Source: Desulfocapsa sp.
GTDB taxonomy: Bacteria > Desulfobacterota > Desulfobulbia > Desulfobulbales > Desulfocapsaceae
Assembly: GCA_022712895.1 (NCBI GenBank)
Contig: JAFLJS010000039.1
Span: 62,001 to 126,000 of the forward strand
Reading direction: 5' to 3'
DNA: 64,000 bases
Under the pieces are notes generated by a model that saw only the letters and a program-made list of their open reading frames with translations, did not search any database and had not been told where the DNA came from. The position numbers and the translations under genes were made by a program. Position 1 is the stretch's first letter, and the number at the start of each line of letters is the position of its first letter. Positions 34,841 to 44,243 of the stretch are shown in pieces.

Positions 34841-34847
34841 ATATGTG

Positions 34848-35297
34848 TCAGCGGGTGAAATATTTTACCAGAGTCAGTACGTTTTTGCCGTTGATCCTTT
34901 TATAGCTCACCGTATCCATAACATCGCAGATGATAGCGAGACCACGCTTACTTACCGGAAGTTTACCGACATTGTGGACAGTGTCAGTAGGAGAATCTTT
35001 TAAGAGAAAATCGACAGGCTTTCCTTGATCAACAAAGGTACAGACTACCTTATCGTTCATAACCAAAAATTTCATGTTTATCTGCGATTTTTCTTTAGCA
35101 AGACCCGCATGTTTAACAATATTGTTGGCCGCCTCAATCAGTGCCAGTTCTAACTGATAGGAGATCGTTTCGGTGAAGCCAAGGTTGTCAAACAGTGCGT
35201 GGACTGAATAACCCAGTAGACGGTTATCGTTGAGTTGGGCTGGAATGCGAAAGATAATAGAAGAACCGGGGACAATATTGGAGTTGTCAAATGTCAT
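34848..35297 (-). CDS. RsbW-like anti-sigma-factor serine kinase (HATPase)
   Basis: A 149-residue GHKL-type ATP-binding protein. The N box is ALIEAANNIVKHAG and the G1 box VDQGKPVDF. A second glycine-rich segment, KRGLAIICDVMD, forms the ATP lid end. Proteins of this size between an RsbU and a STAS protein act as anti-sigma factors that phosphorylate the STAS protein on serine. Whether the target is a sigma factor or another regulator is not known; none lies in this window. It lies 7 bp before the phosphatase gene. Confidence 0.83.
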   Translation of the reverse strand: MTFDNSNIVPGSSIIFRIPAQLNDNRLLGYSVHALFDNLGFTETISYQLELALIEAANNIVKHAGLAKEKSQINMKFLVMNDKVVCTFVDQGKPVDFLLKDSPTDTVHNVGKLPVSKRGLAIICDVMDTVSYKRINGKNVLTLVKYFTR

Positions 35298-35309
35298 GAG
35301 CGAGCCTTC

Positions 35310-36095
35310 CTAGTTTCTTGACTGGCCTTTTCCCATAATGACAGAGCCGGTTAGTTGGTTGAGGAATTGGGTAGTTTCCGGAGTGGCTTTCATGAATTCC
35401 AGGCCATATTTTCCCTGAAAAACCTGACGAACCACTACCTGTTCTTTAAATTTAAAATTTTTCCCTACTGTTCCCTGAACAATGCATATATCACCAACAG
35501 TAAATTTTGTGGGTGAAGCCAGAAGGAGACCACCGGGTGAGATGTTGAGCATAATAGCTGTGGCCCGTTTACCGGTTCTGGTGTTGGTACAGTAGACGAT
35601 AATGTCTTCATCAATAATCTGCTTATGGCTGATACGTTGATGTCGGCGTCGCTCGCCACTGGCAACTTCCTGAATTTCATCACCGGAATCCATCTTCAGG
35701 GTCGCAAGACGATCCTCAGTAAAGCTACCTTCAGCTTTTGTCGCAAATCGTTTTTTGTTGAACAACAACAAGTCGATGGCTTCGTTTTTTCCATTGGCCT
35801 GGGAGAAAATCTTGTCGAGCCTGGTCATCTGAAGGAGAGAATGTGCCAGCTCCCCCACTCCGTAGAGTACGAGTTGCCCTTGGCTGCCGAGCTCTTTAAG
35901 ACATCGAACGAGGGCTCCAAGACCTGTGGAATCAACAAATTTGACATTGGAAAGGTCAATGACAAGGTGATGATGGCCCTTGTTTATATGGTTTTGTATA
36001 GCTTGAAAGAAAGGTTGGGCTACTGCGGCATCAAGGCGGGAGTCCACACAGGTGATGACGAGGATGCCTTTTGTAATTTCAGTTTGTATCTTCAT
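35310..36095 (-). CDS. STAS-PilZ fusion, anti-anti-sigma factor with c-di-GMP domain
   Basis: A 261-residue protein. Residues about 1-110 form a STAS domain with the phosphorylatable motif VDSTGLGALV, serine at about 55. Residues about 150-255 form a PilZ domain: RRHQRIS matches the RxxxR c-di-GMP switch and NISPGGLLL the (D/N)xSxxG motif. A linker of about 35 residues joins them. Stand-alone STAS antagonists are common; joining one to PilZ would let c-di-GMP modulate partner switching. It is the first gene of the three-gene operon. Confidence 0.85.
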   Translation of the reverse strand: MKIQTEITKGILVITCVDSRLDAAVAQPFFQAIQNHINKGHHHLVIDLSNVKFVDSTGLGALVRCLKELGSQGQLVLYGVGELAHSLLQMTRLDKIFSQANGKNEAIDLLLFNKKRFATKAEGSFTEDRLATLKMDSGDEIQEVASGERRRHQRISHKQIIDEDIIVYCTNTRTGKRATAIMLNISPGGLLLASPTKFTVGDICIVQGTVGKNFKFKEQVVVRQVFQGKYGLEFMKATPETTQFLNQLTGSVIMGKGQSRN

Positions 36096-36260
36096 ATATT
36101 TAGCTTGATAGATTCGTTTTTATACTCTTTCTTCGTCTGACAAAAGGTATAAATGCCATTCTATCTAGCTAAAGAGGGCATTACGATTCCACCTGAAAAC
36201 TTGATTGTCCTGAAAGAAACTATATATAATACTCCATAATAATGGAAAAATATAGCCAAT

Positions 36261-38852
36261 TCAAGATGGGTTGGTTGCTGCTGTTAACACAGATGTTTTT
36301 GTCAGTTGCGAAAAGGATGTAATTTCACTTTTAAGAATAACAAAGGATTTTTTAATTTTTTCCAGTTCTTCAGTTTTTGCTGCTATTTCTATGATTTCAG
36401 CAATTCCTTGGGTGGAAATGGCACTAACAGTGGCAGCAGCCCCTTTGATGGAATGGGCATGGAGCTGAATGTCTGGGAAATTACGAGCAAGAATACTTTG
36501 TTCCAGCTTTCTTTCAACGTCACCAATGTTATCGTTGAAAGAGTTGAGAATAGAGACCAAAATTTTATCATCGTTCATTAAACGTTGCAGCAGTGCAGGG
36601 TGATCAAAAAGTGGTATCTTTTTTTCTGCGCTATCTGTTTCATCCATTTTCATGGGACTACTTTGTTTCCACTTGTACACAATATTTACCAGATCTTCAG
36701 GGAGCAGTGGTTTACTTATGTAGTCATTCATGCCAGCCGCAAGGCATATTTCACGGTCCCCCTGAACGGCATTGGCAGTCATGGCAATAATTGGAAGCTT
36801 ATACCTGTTATCTGTAATGGCCATTTTCCGAATGGCCCTGGTAGTCTCAAATCCATCCATTATCGGCATCTGGCAATCCATAAGAACCATACTGTATCTT
36901 CCCATTGCCAGTTTTTCCAGAGCAATTTTTCCATTTTCGGCTGTGTGAATTTGGAATCCCAATTTACTGAGAATTCCTTCTGCAACCATTTGATTGATAT
37001 TGTTATCATCTACCACCAGAATATGTGTGTCTTGTTCAAGTTGTGTAGTTGCATTACGGTGAACTTTTTTAGTGGTCGTATTGTTTGTCTTCTGAGCATG
37101 ATATTGTTTGCATAATGAGGCTGTGAACCAGAACATAGAGCCTGTACCTGGAAGGCTTTTGAGTCCGATCTCACCTCCCATGAGTTCTGCAAGCTGTTTA
37201 GAAATAGAGAGCCCCAGGCCAGTGCCGCCAAACTTTCGGGTGGTAACGCTATCTGCCTGGGTAAATGAGGAAAATATTTTTTGTTGCATTTCCTCGTTAA
37301 CACCAATACCACTGTCATGCACTTCAAATTGAATGAGGCAGTGTCCATCGTCCTCTTCAACCGTATGCACTATAATGGAGACTTCACCATTATCTGTAAA
37401 TTTGAAAGCATTTCCCAAAAGATTGAGGATGATTTGTCGTAATCTGGTAGGGTCACCGATGACCACATCCGGTATTGCTGGCTCAACCACCACGTTAAAC
37501 TCCAGATCCTTTTCCTTGGCCTTAAAAGTCATCAGTTCACGGATTTCGTTAAGAAGTGCGCGAATATCAACATTGATAGCTTCCAATTCAAGTTTTCCAG
37601 CTTCAATTTTAGAAAAATCCAGGATATCATTAATGATAGCAAGCAAGGACTGAGCACTAACTGCAACAACTTCTGCAAGTTTTAGCTGCTTATGATTGAG
37701 ATTCGAATCGAGGAGCAGACCGTTCATGCCAATAATACCGTTCATGGGAGTTCTTAGCTCATGGCTCATGATGGCAAGAAATTCAGATTTCGCTTTATTG
37801 GCAACTTCGGCTTTTTCTGCCATGTAATATGATTTTAAGGTCTCCTGCTCCAGACTTTCATTGAGTTCTTCCAGCTTTTTGAGGGTGTTTTTCCGCTCTT
37901 TGTTGGCTACTTTTTCTAGATGGTTCTTGTTGATAATGACAAAGAGCATCCACACAAGAAGGCCTGCGGCAATTGTCGTAAAAACGACTCTGGTTATCAC
38001 TGGCCATACAGGAATTTGCTTGGGATAGAGACTCAGTAACTTTACTCCTGGCAGAGAGGTAGCACTGGAGATAGTGCTGAATATCTTTCCTGAAAGTTCA
38101 AGTTCCCTACCAAGGAGGTTAAAGGGGAGTGGAGCCAGTGTTTCTTGCCCAAACTGTCGGGATGTTCTGATCTCATGACGCTGTACTTCTCCCATTGGAA
38201 CTGCTGCCTTGAAGAGCCATTCTACCTGATTCGTCGCGAAAATTATTCCGTCGGCATTGAGTAATTGAGAAGGATAAGGTTCTTCTGCAAGAAGTTTATC
38301 AAGGCTGTCAAGATTGATTTTGATCACCGCAACTCCCAGTATTACCCCATCTTTTTTCACCGGCACTGCATGGTAAATACCACGTTTTTTGGTTGTGACA
38401 CCCTTGGCTATATAGGTTGTGGCAATTTCTGTCTGTATGGTTTTGCTAAAATAGGGACGAAAGGCATAGTTTTCCCCGGTGAGGCTTTTTGTTTTTCGAG
38501 GACCATAAGGTGTGCAGGCAAGAACGGTTCCATCCATGTTCATGATATAAATGAGTGCGACCCCTGCTATTTCTTTTGTGAAAATTATCTCTGCCAGAAT
38601 GGCATCGTTGTCCGGCTGACTCTGTTCTTTGAGTAGTGAGACAATAAGGTGGTGGCTCATAAGCCGGTCACTTGGCATCTGGACAGTGGCCAGGAGTTCT
38701 TTGTTTATAACATTGACTAAATTGAGGGCTCGTTTCTCTGCTTGAGCAAATAAATTGTTCCTGTGTGCAGTCATGGTGCTTTGCCAGGTCACAAGTCCTG
38801 TGACGAGCATGGACAGCAGTATGCAAAGGGTAGAAAACTTATATTTTTCCAT
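36261..38852 (-). CDS. Hybrid sensor histidine kinase with Cache sensor, receiver and HPt
   Basis: An 863-residue inner-membrane phosphorelay protein. TM1 (about 7-23), a periplasmic double-Cache-like sensor (about 35-270, with YAFRPYF and GIYHAVPV), TM2 (about 287-308), a coiled linker, HisKA (H364 in [11 protein letters not shown]), HATPase ([25 protein letters not shown]), receiver (D659 in [11 protein letters not shown]) and HPt (H800 in [10 protein letters not shown]). A BarA/EvgS-like phosphorelay to an external response regulator is expected. It lies 165 bp upstream of the partner-switching operon on the same strand, whose phosphatase has a receiver that could be its target. Confidence 0.88.
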   Translation of the reverse strand: MEKYKFSTLCILLSMLVTGLVTWQSTMTAHRNNLFAQAEKRALNLVNVINKELLATVQMPSDRLMSHHLIVSLLKEQSQPDNDAILAEIIFTKEIAGVALIYIMNMDGTVLACTPYGPRKTKSLTGENYAFRPYFSKTIQTEIATTYIAKGVTTKKRGIYHAVPVKKDGVILGVAVIKINLDSLDKLLAEEPYPSQLLNADGIIFATNQVEWLFKAAVPMGEVQRHEIRTSRQFGQETLAPLPFNLLGRELELSGKIFSTISSATSLPGVKLLSLYPKQIPVWPVITRVVFTTIAAGLLVWMLFVIINKNHLEKVANKERKNTLKKLEELNESLEQETLKSYYMAEKAEVANKAKSEFLAIMSHELRTPMNGIIGMNGLLLDSNLNHKQLKLAEVVAVSAQSLLAIINDILDFSKIEAGKLELEAINVDIRALLNEIRELMTFKAKEKDLEFNVVVEPAIPDVVIGDPTRLRQIILNLLGNAFKFTDNGEVSIIVHTVEEDDGHCLIQFEVHDSGIGVNEEMQQKIFSSFTQADSVTTRKFGGTGLGLSISKQLAELMGGEIGLKSLPGTGSMFWFTASLCKQYHAQKTNNTTTKKVHRNATTQLEQDTHILVVDDNNINQMVAEGILSKLGFQIHTAENGKIALEKLAMGRYSMVLMDCQMPIMDGFETTRAIRKMAITDNRYKLPIIAMTANAVQGDREICLAAGMNDYISKPLLPEDLVNIVYKWKQSSPMKMDETDSAEKKIPLFDHPALLQRLMNDDKILVSILNSFNDNIGDVERKLEQSILARNFPDIQLHAHSIKGAAATVSAISTQGIAEIIEIAAKTEELEKIKKSFVILKSEITSFSQLTKTSVLTAATNPS

Positions 38853-39073
38853 GGGAAGGTACCGTTAGCCTGCTAAATATTTTCCAACGAACGCTGGAAG
38901 AATACACAAAAAAAGTGACTGAACACGTATTCACTGGTCATTGTATGTGAAAATGAGAATGAATGTAAGTTTTTTTAAGAAAAGTGTATCAGATGGGGTA
39001 GAGATGAGTGGCTATTCTTATACCATCCTGGCGGGATCAGTTTGATATGAAGCTCATTGTCCCTACAGTAAAT

Positions 39074-39121
39074 ATTTTCTATCATTTCGGCGTACTAAGG
39101 TACGTCGTAATGATAGAAAAT
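39074..39121. repeat. Long 22-bp hairpin in the gap between kinase and rhodanese
   Basis: Arms 39074-39095 and 39100-39121 pair over 22 positions with one T/T mismatch and one G/T pair, around a four-base TAAG loop. No T tract follows on either strand, so it is not a standard terminator. It is the only clear structure in the 368-bp interval 38853-39220. Possibilities are an extragenic palindrome, an inserted mini-element or an operator. Confidence 0.65.
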
Positions 39122-39220
39122 GTGCAGCAACGAAGGAGATGGAGAGTTTTCACCCTAACTACGGGCATAAATACGACGCCATCAAAATTTAAAAGCGGAC
39201 AACTTGTACTCTACAATAGA

Positions 39221-39901
39221 TTATTTTCCTGTGGTGTAAGGATAGCCCTTTTGGGCCCAGTCGTATACGCCATAACGCAGGTTGTAAATACGTTTAAAAC
39301 CTCTATTGGCAAGGATTCGTGCTGCGACTGTAGACCTGTTTCCCGTGGCGCAATAGATAAAAATATCCTCATGTTTTTTAGATTCAAGCTCAGCAATTCT
39401 TGCTTGCAGCTGCTGGATAGGGATAAGGGTTGCACCTTTAATGTGAATTTGCTGGTGTTCCTGTGGGGTACGTACGTCAAGGATAAAGGGGTTGAGATTC
39501 TCAAGAATTTTCGCTGCTTCATCAGCTGTTACCGCCACATAATTTGGCCGGCTTAGCTCAATAACTGTAATTGTTCCGGATGCAGATCCCAGGGTAAAAC
39601 CATAGGTTCCTGTTTTTTTCATCTTGAAAAATGGGGAGTTGTCCGGGGCCCATCCCACTGTCTCCTGGTATTTAAGTTCCGGAATCGCCAAGGAGAGTTT
39701 CCCAAATTGTTCAGGATAACTAAATTTTATATAATCTCCACGATATACGGTAAGATGAATATTCGTCTCTTTCAGGTCAACGGCAAGGACACGGTATCCA
39801 GTAATAATATCCCCGGATATTATATCATCCTGTCCGGCATGAGAGAGTTGGACAAAGCTAAATAGAATTAGACAAAACAGAAGAACAGTTTTTTTCATCA
39901 T
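39221..39901 (-). CDS. Exported rhodanese-domain protein
   Basis: A 226-residue periplasmic protein. Signal peptide 1-22. Residues about 30-115 form a beta-rich domain, possibly cupredoxin-like (YIKFSYPEQFGKL, GTYGFTLGSASGTITV) but without obvious copper ligands. Residues about 122-225 are a rhodanese domain: ILDVRTPQEH and the active-site loop CATGNRS with C184, the persulfide-forming residue. It would move sulfane sulfur in the periplasm, fitting a sulfur-metabolising host. It is monocistronic. Confidence 0.83.
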   Translation of the reverse strand: MMKKTVLLFCLILFSFVQLSHAGQDDIISGDIITGYRVLAVDLKETNIHLTVYRGDYIKFSYPEQFGKLSLAIPELKYQETVGWAPDNSPFFKMKKTGTYGFTLGSASGTITVIELSRPNYVAVTADEAAKILENLNPFILDVRTPQEHQQIHIKGATLIPIQQLQARIAELESKKHEDIFIYCATGNRSTVAARILANRGFKRIYNLRYGVYDWAQKGYPYTTGK

Positions 39902-40023
39902 TATAGATCCTTGACATACAAGCAGCAGATCTGAAAAGAAGTGCTACCTGATTTGTGTAAAAGTAGTGTTTATCCCTTCGGCTCTATTATTCTTTATAAG
40001 ACAATATTCTTGTCAGATTTTTG

Positions 40024-41190
40024 TTAAGAAAGTTGAGCCAAGCCTCGTTCAAGATCATCCATGAGGTCTTGGGGGTCTTCCAGGCCAATATTCAGACGTA
40101 TGATGGTTTTTTCGGAATAGAGTGATGGCGTCTTGCGTTGTTGCTTCCCTGCCGTGAGCAGACTTTTATAACCGCCCCAGCTGTAACCAAGACCAAAGAG
40201 TTCTAGTTTGTCGATGAAGGCGCCCAGTTTTTCCTGAGAATATTCCTGTTTGAAGGTGAAGGCAAAGAGTCCGGATGATCCGCTAAAATCACGCAGAAAC
40301 AGGCTATGCTGTGGGTGGTTAGGAAGTGCAGGGTGGATGACTGTATCGATTTTTGTATGATTTATCAGAGCTGTGGCAATGGTTAAGGCAGACTGTTCAT
40401 GCTGCTTCAGTCTGGTACTCAGGGTATTCATACCACGTAGAGCCAGATAGCAGTCACTGTCCGGCGTATACATCTCCATTCTCCGGTAGTAATTGATCAG
40501 AGTTTTTGCATATTTGTCATTTACTGTCACAGCACCAAGTAAAACGTCGGAATAACCGGCAATATATTTTGAAACAGATTGGATGGAAACGTCGATTCCA
40601 AGGTCAAATGGTTTGAGATAGAGAGGAGTTGCCCATGTATTATCAAGGGCTGTGATAATGTTTTTTTGCTTGGCAATTGCCGTGATTGCTGGAATATCCT
40701 GAATTTCAAAGGTGTTGGAGCCGGGGGATTCCAGAAGGATAAGACGAGTGTTATCCCGGATATAGCTCTCTATTTCTGCTCCGATAGCAGGTGGAATAAA
40801 AGTAGTCTCAATATTGAATTTGGCAAGAATCTTCTGACAAAAGCTGATACCGGGATGGTAGGCATTATCCACCACCAGGACGTGGTCACCGCTCTGGCAG
40901 AATGCAAGAAGAGTGTTTTGAATGGCAGACAGGCCGGATGGAAAAACACGGCATGCAGCACCGTTTTCAAGCTTTTGCAGCGCCTCTTCCAGAGAGCGCT
41001 GTACCGGGAATCTGTCTGTGCCGTAAACCGGGCCCTTCAGTTCCCCTCTTCCGGCTTTACACATCTCTGCATAATCACGGAAAAGAACCGTTGAACCACG
41101 GTAAACAGGCGGGTTGACAGTGACCGGTGGATAGGCCGCATGACTGTCTTGGTGCCAGTGCTGCAGAATGCTTTCTGTTGCTTTTTTCAA
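40024..41190 (-). CDS. metC: Cystathionine beta-lyase (Cys/Met metabolism PLP enzyme)
   Basis: A 388-residue PLP enzyme of the Cys/Met family. Landmarks are YGTDRFP near residue 56, FPSGLSAIQN, DNTWATPLYL and the PLP-lysine motif SVSKYIAGYSD, and the C-terminal SWGGYKSL shared with MetC of proteobacteria. It cleaves cystathionine to homocysteine, pyruvate and ammonia. The start codon is TTG at 41190, two bases after the preceding gene's stop, so translation is probably coupled. Distinguishing it from other gamma-family lyases rests on overall similarity. Confidence 0.85.
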   Translation of the reverse strand: MKKATESILQHWHQDSHAAYPPVTVNPPVYRGSTVLFRDYAEMCKAGRGELKGPVYGTDRFPVQRSLEEALQKLENGAACRVFPSGLSAIQNTLLAFCQSGDHVLVVDNAYHPGISFCQKILAKFNIETTFIPPAIGAEIESYIRDNTRLILLESPGSNTFEIQDIPAITAIAKQKNIITALDNTWATPLYLKPFDLGIDVSIQSVSKYIAGYSDVLLGAVTVNDKYAKTLINYYRRMEMYTPDSDCYLALRGMNTLSTRLKQHEQSALTIATALINHTKIDTVIHPALPNHPQHSLFLRDFSGSSGLFAFTFKQEYSQEKLGAFIDKLELFGLGYSWGGYKSLLTAGKQQRKTPSLYSEKTIIRLNIGLEDPQDLMDDLERGLAQLS

Positions 41191-41192
41191 AC

Positions 41193-42542
41193 TTAGCTGC
41201 GGATCATGTCTGCAATCTGAAAAGCAATTTCGAGACTCTGTTCAGCGTTGAGGCGCGGATCACAGGTGGTGAGATAGTTGTTGGAAAGCTCAGCATCCAC
41301 AATATTCCTGGCACCACCTGTGCATTCTGTCACATTTTCTCCGGTCATTTCCAGATGGATTCCACCTGGAATTGTTCCTTCAGACCAGTGAGTTTCAAAG
41401 AAACAGGTGATTTCAGAAAGAATATCGTTTAAATTCCTAGTCTTATGGCCACTTTCTGCTGTGTAGGTATTGGCATGCATGGGGTCGCAGTTCCAGACAA
41501 TGTTGTAGCCTTCTCTCTTGGCTTCGCGCAGGAGGGGGGGCAGAACTTTCTCGATATTGTTCATGCCAAGACGAGTGATCAGAGTTAGACGCCCCGCCTC
41601 ATTCTCAGGATTTAAGGCATCTATAAGTCTTTTTACGTTTTCAAGATCATAATCGGGGCCGATTTTCACTCCGATGGGGTTGTTCACGCCGCGCAGGAAT
41701 TCTACGTGGGCTCCATCAATCTGGCGGGTTCTTTCTCCAATCCAGAGCATATGGGCAGAGCAGTCATACCAGCCGCCATTCACAGAATCTTCACGGGTTA
41801 GTGCTGTCTCATACCCAAGGAGCAGTGCTTCATGGGAGGTGAAAAATTGTGCTTGTTTCATCTGAGGAGAATTGGCATCAATGCCGATGGTCTCCATAAA
41901 CTGCAGAGCCTGCTGGATCTGTTTGCCAATTCTTTCGTAGTTTCGGCCCATGGGAGACTGTTTTACAAACTCTTGATTCCAAGCGGAAACCCGGTGTAAA
42001 GCAGCAAAACCGCCACGGGTGAAGGCGCGCAGCAGGTTAAGGGTGCATGCGGCCATATTGTAGCCCTGCATCATGCGGTTGGGGTCAGGAATTCGTTCGG
42101 ACTCAATGGGTTCCGGGCTGTTGACCATATCCCCCCGGTACGACATAAGCTCCACACCGTTCACGGTTTCTGTGTCAGAAGATCTGGGTTTGGCAAATTG
42201 ACCTGCAATACGACCAACTTTGATTACCGGTTTGCCACCAGCATATGTCAGGACGACGGCCATCTGTAACAGAACTTTCAGTGTTTCACGAATGTTAGGG
42301 GCCGTGATCTTGGAAAAATCTTCGGAACAGTCACCACCCTGGACAAGAAATGCGTCACCTGTGACGGCTTTGGCCAGCATTGCTTTTAAGTCACGAATCT
42401 CTCCTGCAAAAACCAGTGGTGGCAGACGAGTAAGATCCTTGACCACGGCATCATGTGCTGCCATGTCAGGCCATTTAGGTTGCTGCAGTGCAGTGAAATT
42501 TTGCCAGCTTGTTTTTGACCAGGTTGTATTTTTTGTTCCCAT
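41193..42542 (-). CDS. aroF: Class II DAHP synthase (plant/microbial type)
   Basis: A 449-residue class II 3-deoxy-7-phosphoheptulonate synthase, the first step of the shikimate pathway: phosphoenolpyruvate plus erythrose 4-phosphate. Landmarks are LPPLVFAGE, LVQGGDCSEDF, VIKVGRIAGQFAKPRS, YRGDMVN, WIGERTRQIDGAHVEFLRG, GVKIGP and WNCDPMHANT. The gene symbol is generic; class II enzymes are also labelled aroG or aroH. It is followed at 2 bp by metC, so both probably come from one transcript. Confidence 0.92.
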   Translation of the reverse strand: MGTKNTTWSKTSWQNFTALQQPKWPDMAAHDAVVKDLTRLPPLVFAGEIRDLKAMLAKAVTGDAFLVQGGDCSEDFSKITAPNIRETLKVLLQMAVVLTYAGGKPVIKVGRIAGQFAKPRSSDTETVNGVELMSYRGDMVNSPEPIESERIPDPNRMMQGYNMAACTLNLLRAFTRGGFAALHRVSAWNQEFVKQSPMGRNYERIGKQIQQALQFMETIGIDANSPQMKQAQFFTSHEALLLGYETALTREDSVNGGWYDCSAHMLWIGERTRQIDGAHVEFLRGVNNPIGVKIGPDYDLENVKRLIDALNPENEAGRLTLITRLGMNNIEKVLPPLLREAKREGYNIVWNCDPMHANTYTAESGHKTRNLNDILSEITCFFETHWSEGTIPGGIHLEMTGENVTECTGGARNIVDAELSNNYLTTCDPRLNAEQSLEIAFQIADMIRS

Positions 42543-42624
42543 CGTGTTTCTCTCTATATTTTAGCAAATATGGAATGTACCTGTTGTTTATCCGAAAGCA
42601 ACAGGAGTAAAATAAGTAAAAAGT

Positions 42625-43167
42625 CTAGCGGCAACATATCTGGACATCGAAAGCATTTAAAATCCGCAATTCACCTTCCCGTTTTTTCCCTAGTGGAGCA
42701 TCACGAAAGGTTAGATCAGTAAACATTTCCTCGGCATGTAACCGTGTAGGAATCGCCTCCATACCAGTGGCAAGAACCTTGCAGTTGGCAGTGTCAAGTA
42801 ATTCCGCATCCCGACCATTGGTTACCACTGCCAGTGGTATTTGATACTCTTTTTCAAGCACTCTTGCTGCGGCGATAACTGATCGTTCACGGGTCACAAG
42901 TGATCCTGGGGCATAGCGAATGATCATAAAGTTTTTTCCACCAAGATTCACAGTAAGCTCAATATTTGAGCGGACAAACTGAGTCGAAAAAAGTGTTTCT
43001 ATATGTCGGCGCGGTTCAAGCTCATCCTTTTGATAGCCAAGTTCACGAACCATCAATTTCGATAAATCCTGTCTGAATCGCTCATCATCAGTATCGGTTA
43101 ACTCCTGACCTGTGATAAAATCATTCAGGGTTCCGTAAACCAGATGGTGTGTTGGAACGTCAGTCAT
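42625..43167 (-). CDS. HsdR N-terminal-domain-like protein (orphan)
   Basis: A 180-residue protein related to the type I restriction enzyme HsdR N-terminal region, which has a PD-(D/E)xK nuclease fold. Landmarks are RQDLSKLMVRELGY, YKKDE-like QKDELEP, NIELTVNLGGKNFMIIRYAPGS and LAVVTNGRDAELLDT. No helicase or methylase partner is near, and this short stand-alone form is common in anaerobes; it is not evidence of a restriction system. The frame opens with TTG at 43206 but that lies within the terminator stem of the upstream gene, so ATG 43167 is preferred. Confidence 0.72.
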   Translation of the reverse strand: MTDVPTHHLVYGTLNDFITGQELTDTDDERFRQDLSKLMVRELGYQKDELEPRRHIETLFSTQFVRSNIELTVNLGGKNFMIIRYAPGSLVTRERSVIAAARVLEKEYQIPLAVVTNGRDAELLDTANCKVLATGMEAIPTRLHAEEMFTDLTFRDAPLGKKREGELRILNAFDVQICCR

Positions 43168-43190
43168 ACTCGCAGGTGTTGCTCCAAAGC

Positions 43191-43220
43191 AAAAATGCCC
43201 CTCCAAAACTGGAGGGGCAT
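43191..43220 (-). terminator. Rho-independent terminator after acsE-like gene
   Basis: A perfect 10-bp GC-rich stem (43195-43204 with 43211-43220) and six-base loop, followed on the minus strand by a T run (AAAAA on the plus strand at 43191-43195). It ends transcription 25 bp after the methyltransferase stop. Confidence 0.92.
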
Positions 43221-43244
43221 TAAAAAAATATGTCCCTCTAACTC

Positions 43245-44141
43245 TTACAGCTCAAGCCATGACTCGGAAAAGAGAGTCTGACCGGAAAGACACTTATAGG
43301 TTTTATAGTGTTCAAGGGCAGCACCGGACAGGCTAGCAGCATCTGGATCATTACCGTCCATCATGCCATGAATCAGATTAACATGGTCCTGACGTTCTCC
43401 CTTACAGATGGCCATAAGTTCCGCATCGTAGGAGTTAACAATTGCAGTGGAAAGACCATGCTTCATAAGCATGATGAGGTAGGTACGATCAAGGTACTTT
43501 CGTAAATGCTCAGCAACACCATTGGAAACATTGGAGAGTCCTACTGTGGAACCGGAACCGGGTGCAATATCTGGAAGCATTTCCATAAATTCGAGGCCGG
43601 CGGTAATCTGGTCGGTGCCAAGGGTGATTGGTGTTCCGATTGGATCAAAGAGGATCTTCTCGTTTGGAATGCCAGCATCGTTCAATGCCATCATCAGATC
43701 AACAGACATGGCGGCACGTTCAGCTGAATCACGAGGCATGCCGTCGGCTCCCCAGAGAAGAGCGATAACATTACACTTCACCTCAGCAGCAACAGGAATC
43801 ATCTGTTCCATCCGCTCAGGCTGAGCAGAAATGGAGTTCATCAGGGCCTGCTCTTTATTCTTTATTGCTTTGAAACCAGCAGCCATGGCATCCATGTTGG
43901 TGGTATCAAGACAAAGGGGTACATCCGTTACCGCTTCAATGGTTTCAACAACAAATGGAAGTAATTCTGTACCATCTTTTCGTGCGGGTCCGATATTGAG
44001 ATCGAGGTAGGATGCACCGGCATCAGCCTCTTCTTTAGCCACTTCCTGAATGGGAGCGGCTATACGATCTTTCATGGCACTGCCACTACGGATTCCCATG
44101 ATATTGATACTTTCTGCAATTGCTTTAACGGTTTGGGACAT
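43245..44141 (-). CDS. acsE: Methyltetrahydrofolate:corrinoid methyltransferase (AcsE/MtgA-like)
   Basis: A 298-residue pterin-binding TIM-barrel methyltransferase. Landmarks are MGIRSGSAM, LDLNIGPARKDG, PLCLDTTN, and DPIGTPITLG, and VGLSNVSNG with the asparagine that contacts the pterin N5. It moves a methyl group between methyl-tetrahydrofolate and a corrinoid protein, in the Wood-Ljungdahl pathway the CoFeSP. MtgA-type relatives act in glycine-betaine demethylation and cannot be excluded. AAGGAGAA precedes the ATG. It follows the corrinoid-activating protein gene by about 100 bp on the same strand. Confidence 0.83.
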   Translation of the reverse strand: MSQTVKAIAESINIMGIRSGSAMKDRIAAPIQEVAKEEADAGASYLDLNIGPARKDGTELLPFVVETIEAVTDVPLCLDTTNMDAMAAGFKAIKNKEQALMNSISAQPERMEQMIPVAAEVKCNVIALLWGADGMPRDSAERAAMSVDLMMALNDAGIPNEKILFDPIGTPITLGTDQITAGLEFMEMLPDIAPGSGSTVGLSNVSNGVAEHLRKYLDRTYLIMLMKHGLSTAIVNSYDAELMAICKGERQDHVNLIHGMMDGNDPDAASLSGAALEHYKTYKCLSGQTLFSESWLEL

Positions 44142-44243
44142 ACTGTTCTCCTTAGCTATCTTGTTTTAATAATTTTCTCTTGTAAAGAAAGACGTTATTT
44201 TAATCTTTTGCTCTTATTCTGTCAATATTGCGGTATGGAATTG

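Noticed and set aside
39008-39556. A 182-codon plus-strand open frame
   Set aside because: Most of it is antisense to the rhodanese gene and the hairpin at 39074; no ribosome site or recognisable domain.
42625-43167. The HsdR-N-like gene as part of a restriction-modification or defence system
   Set aside because: There is no helicase, methylase or specificity subunit nearby; the stand-alone form is common outside such systems.
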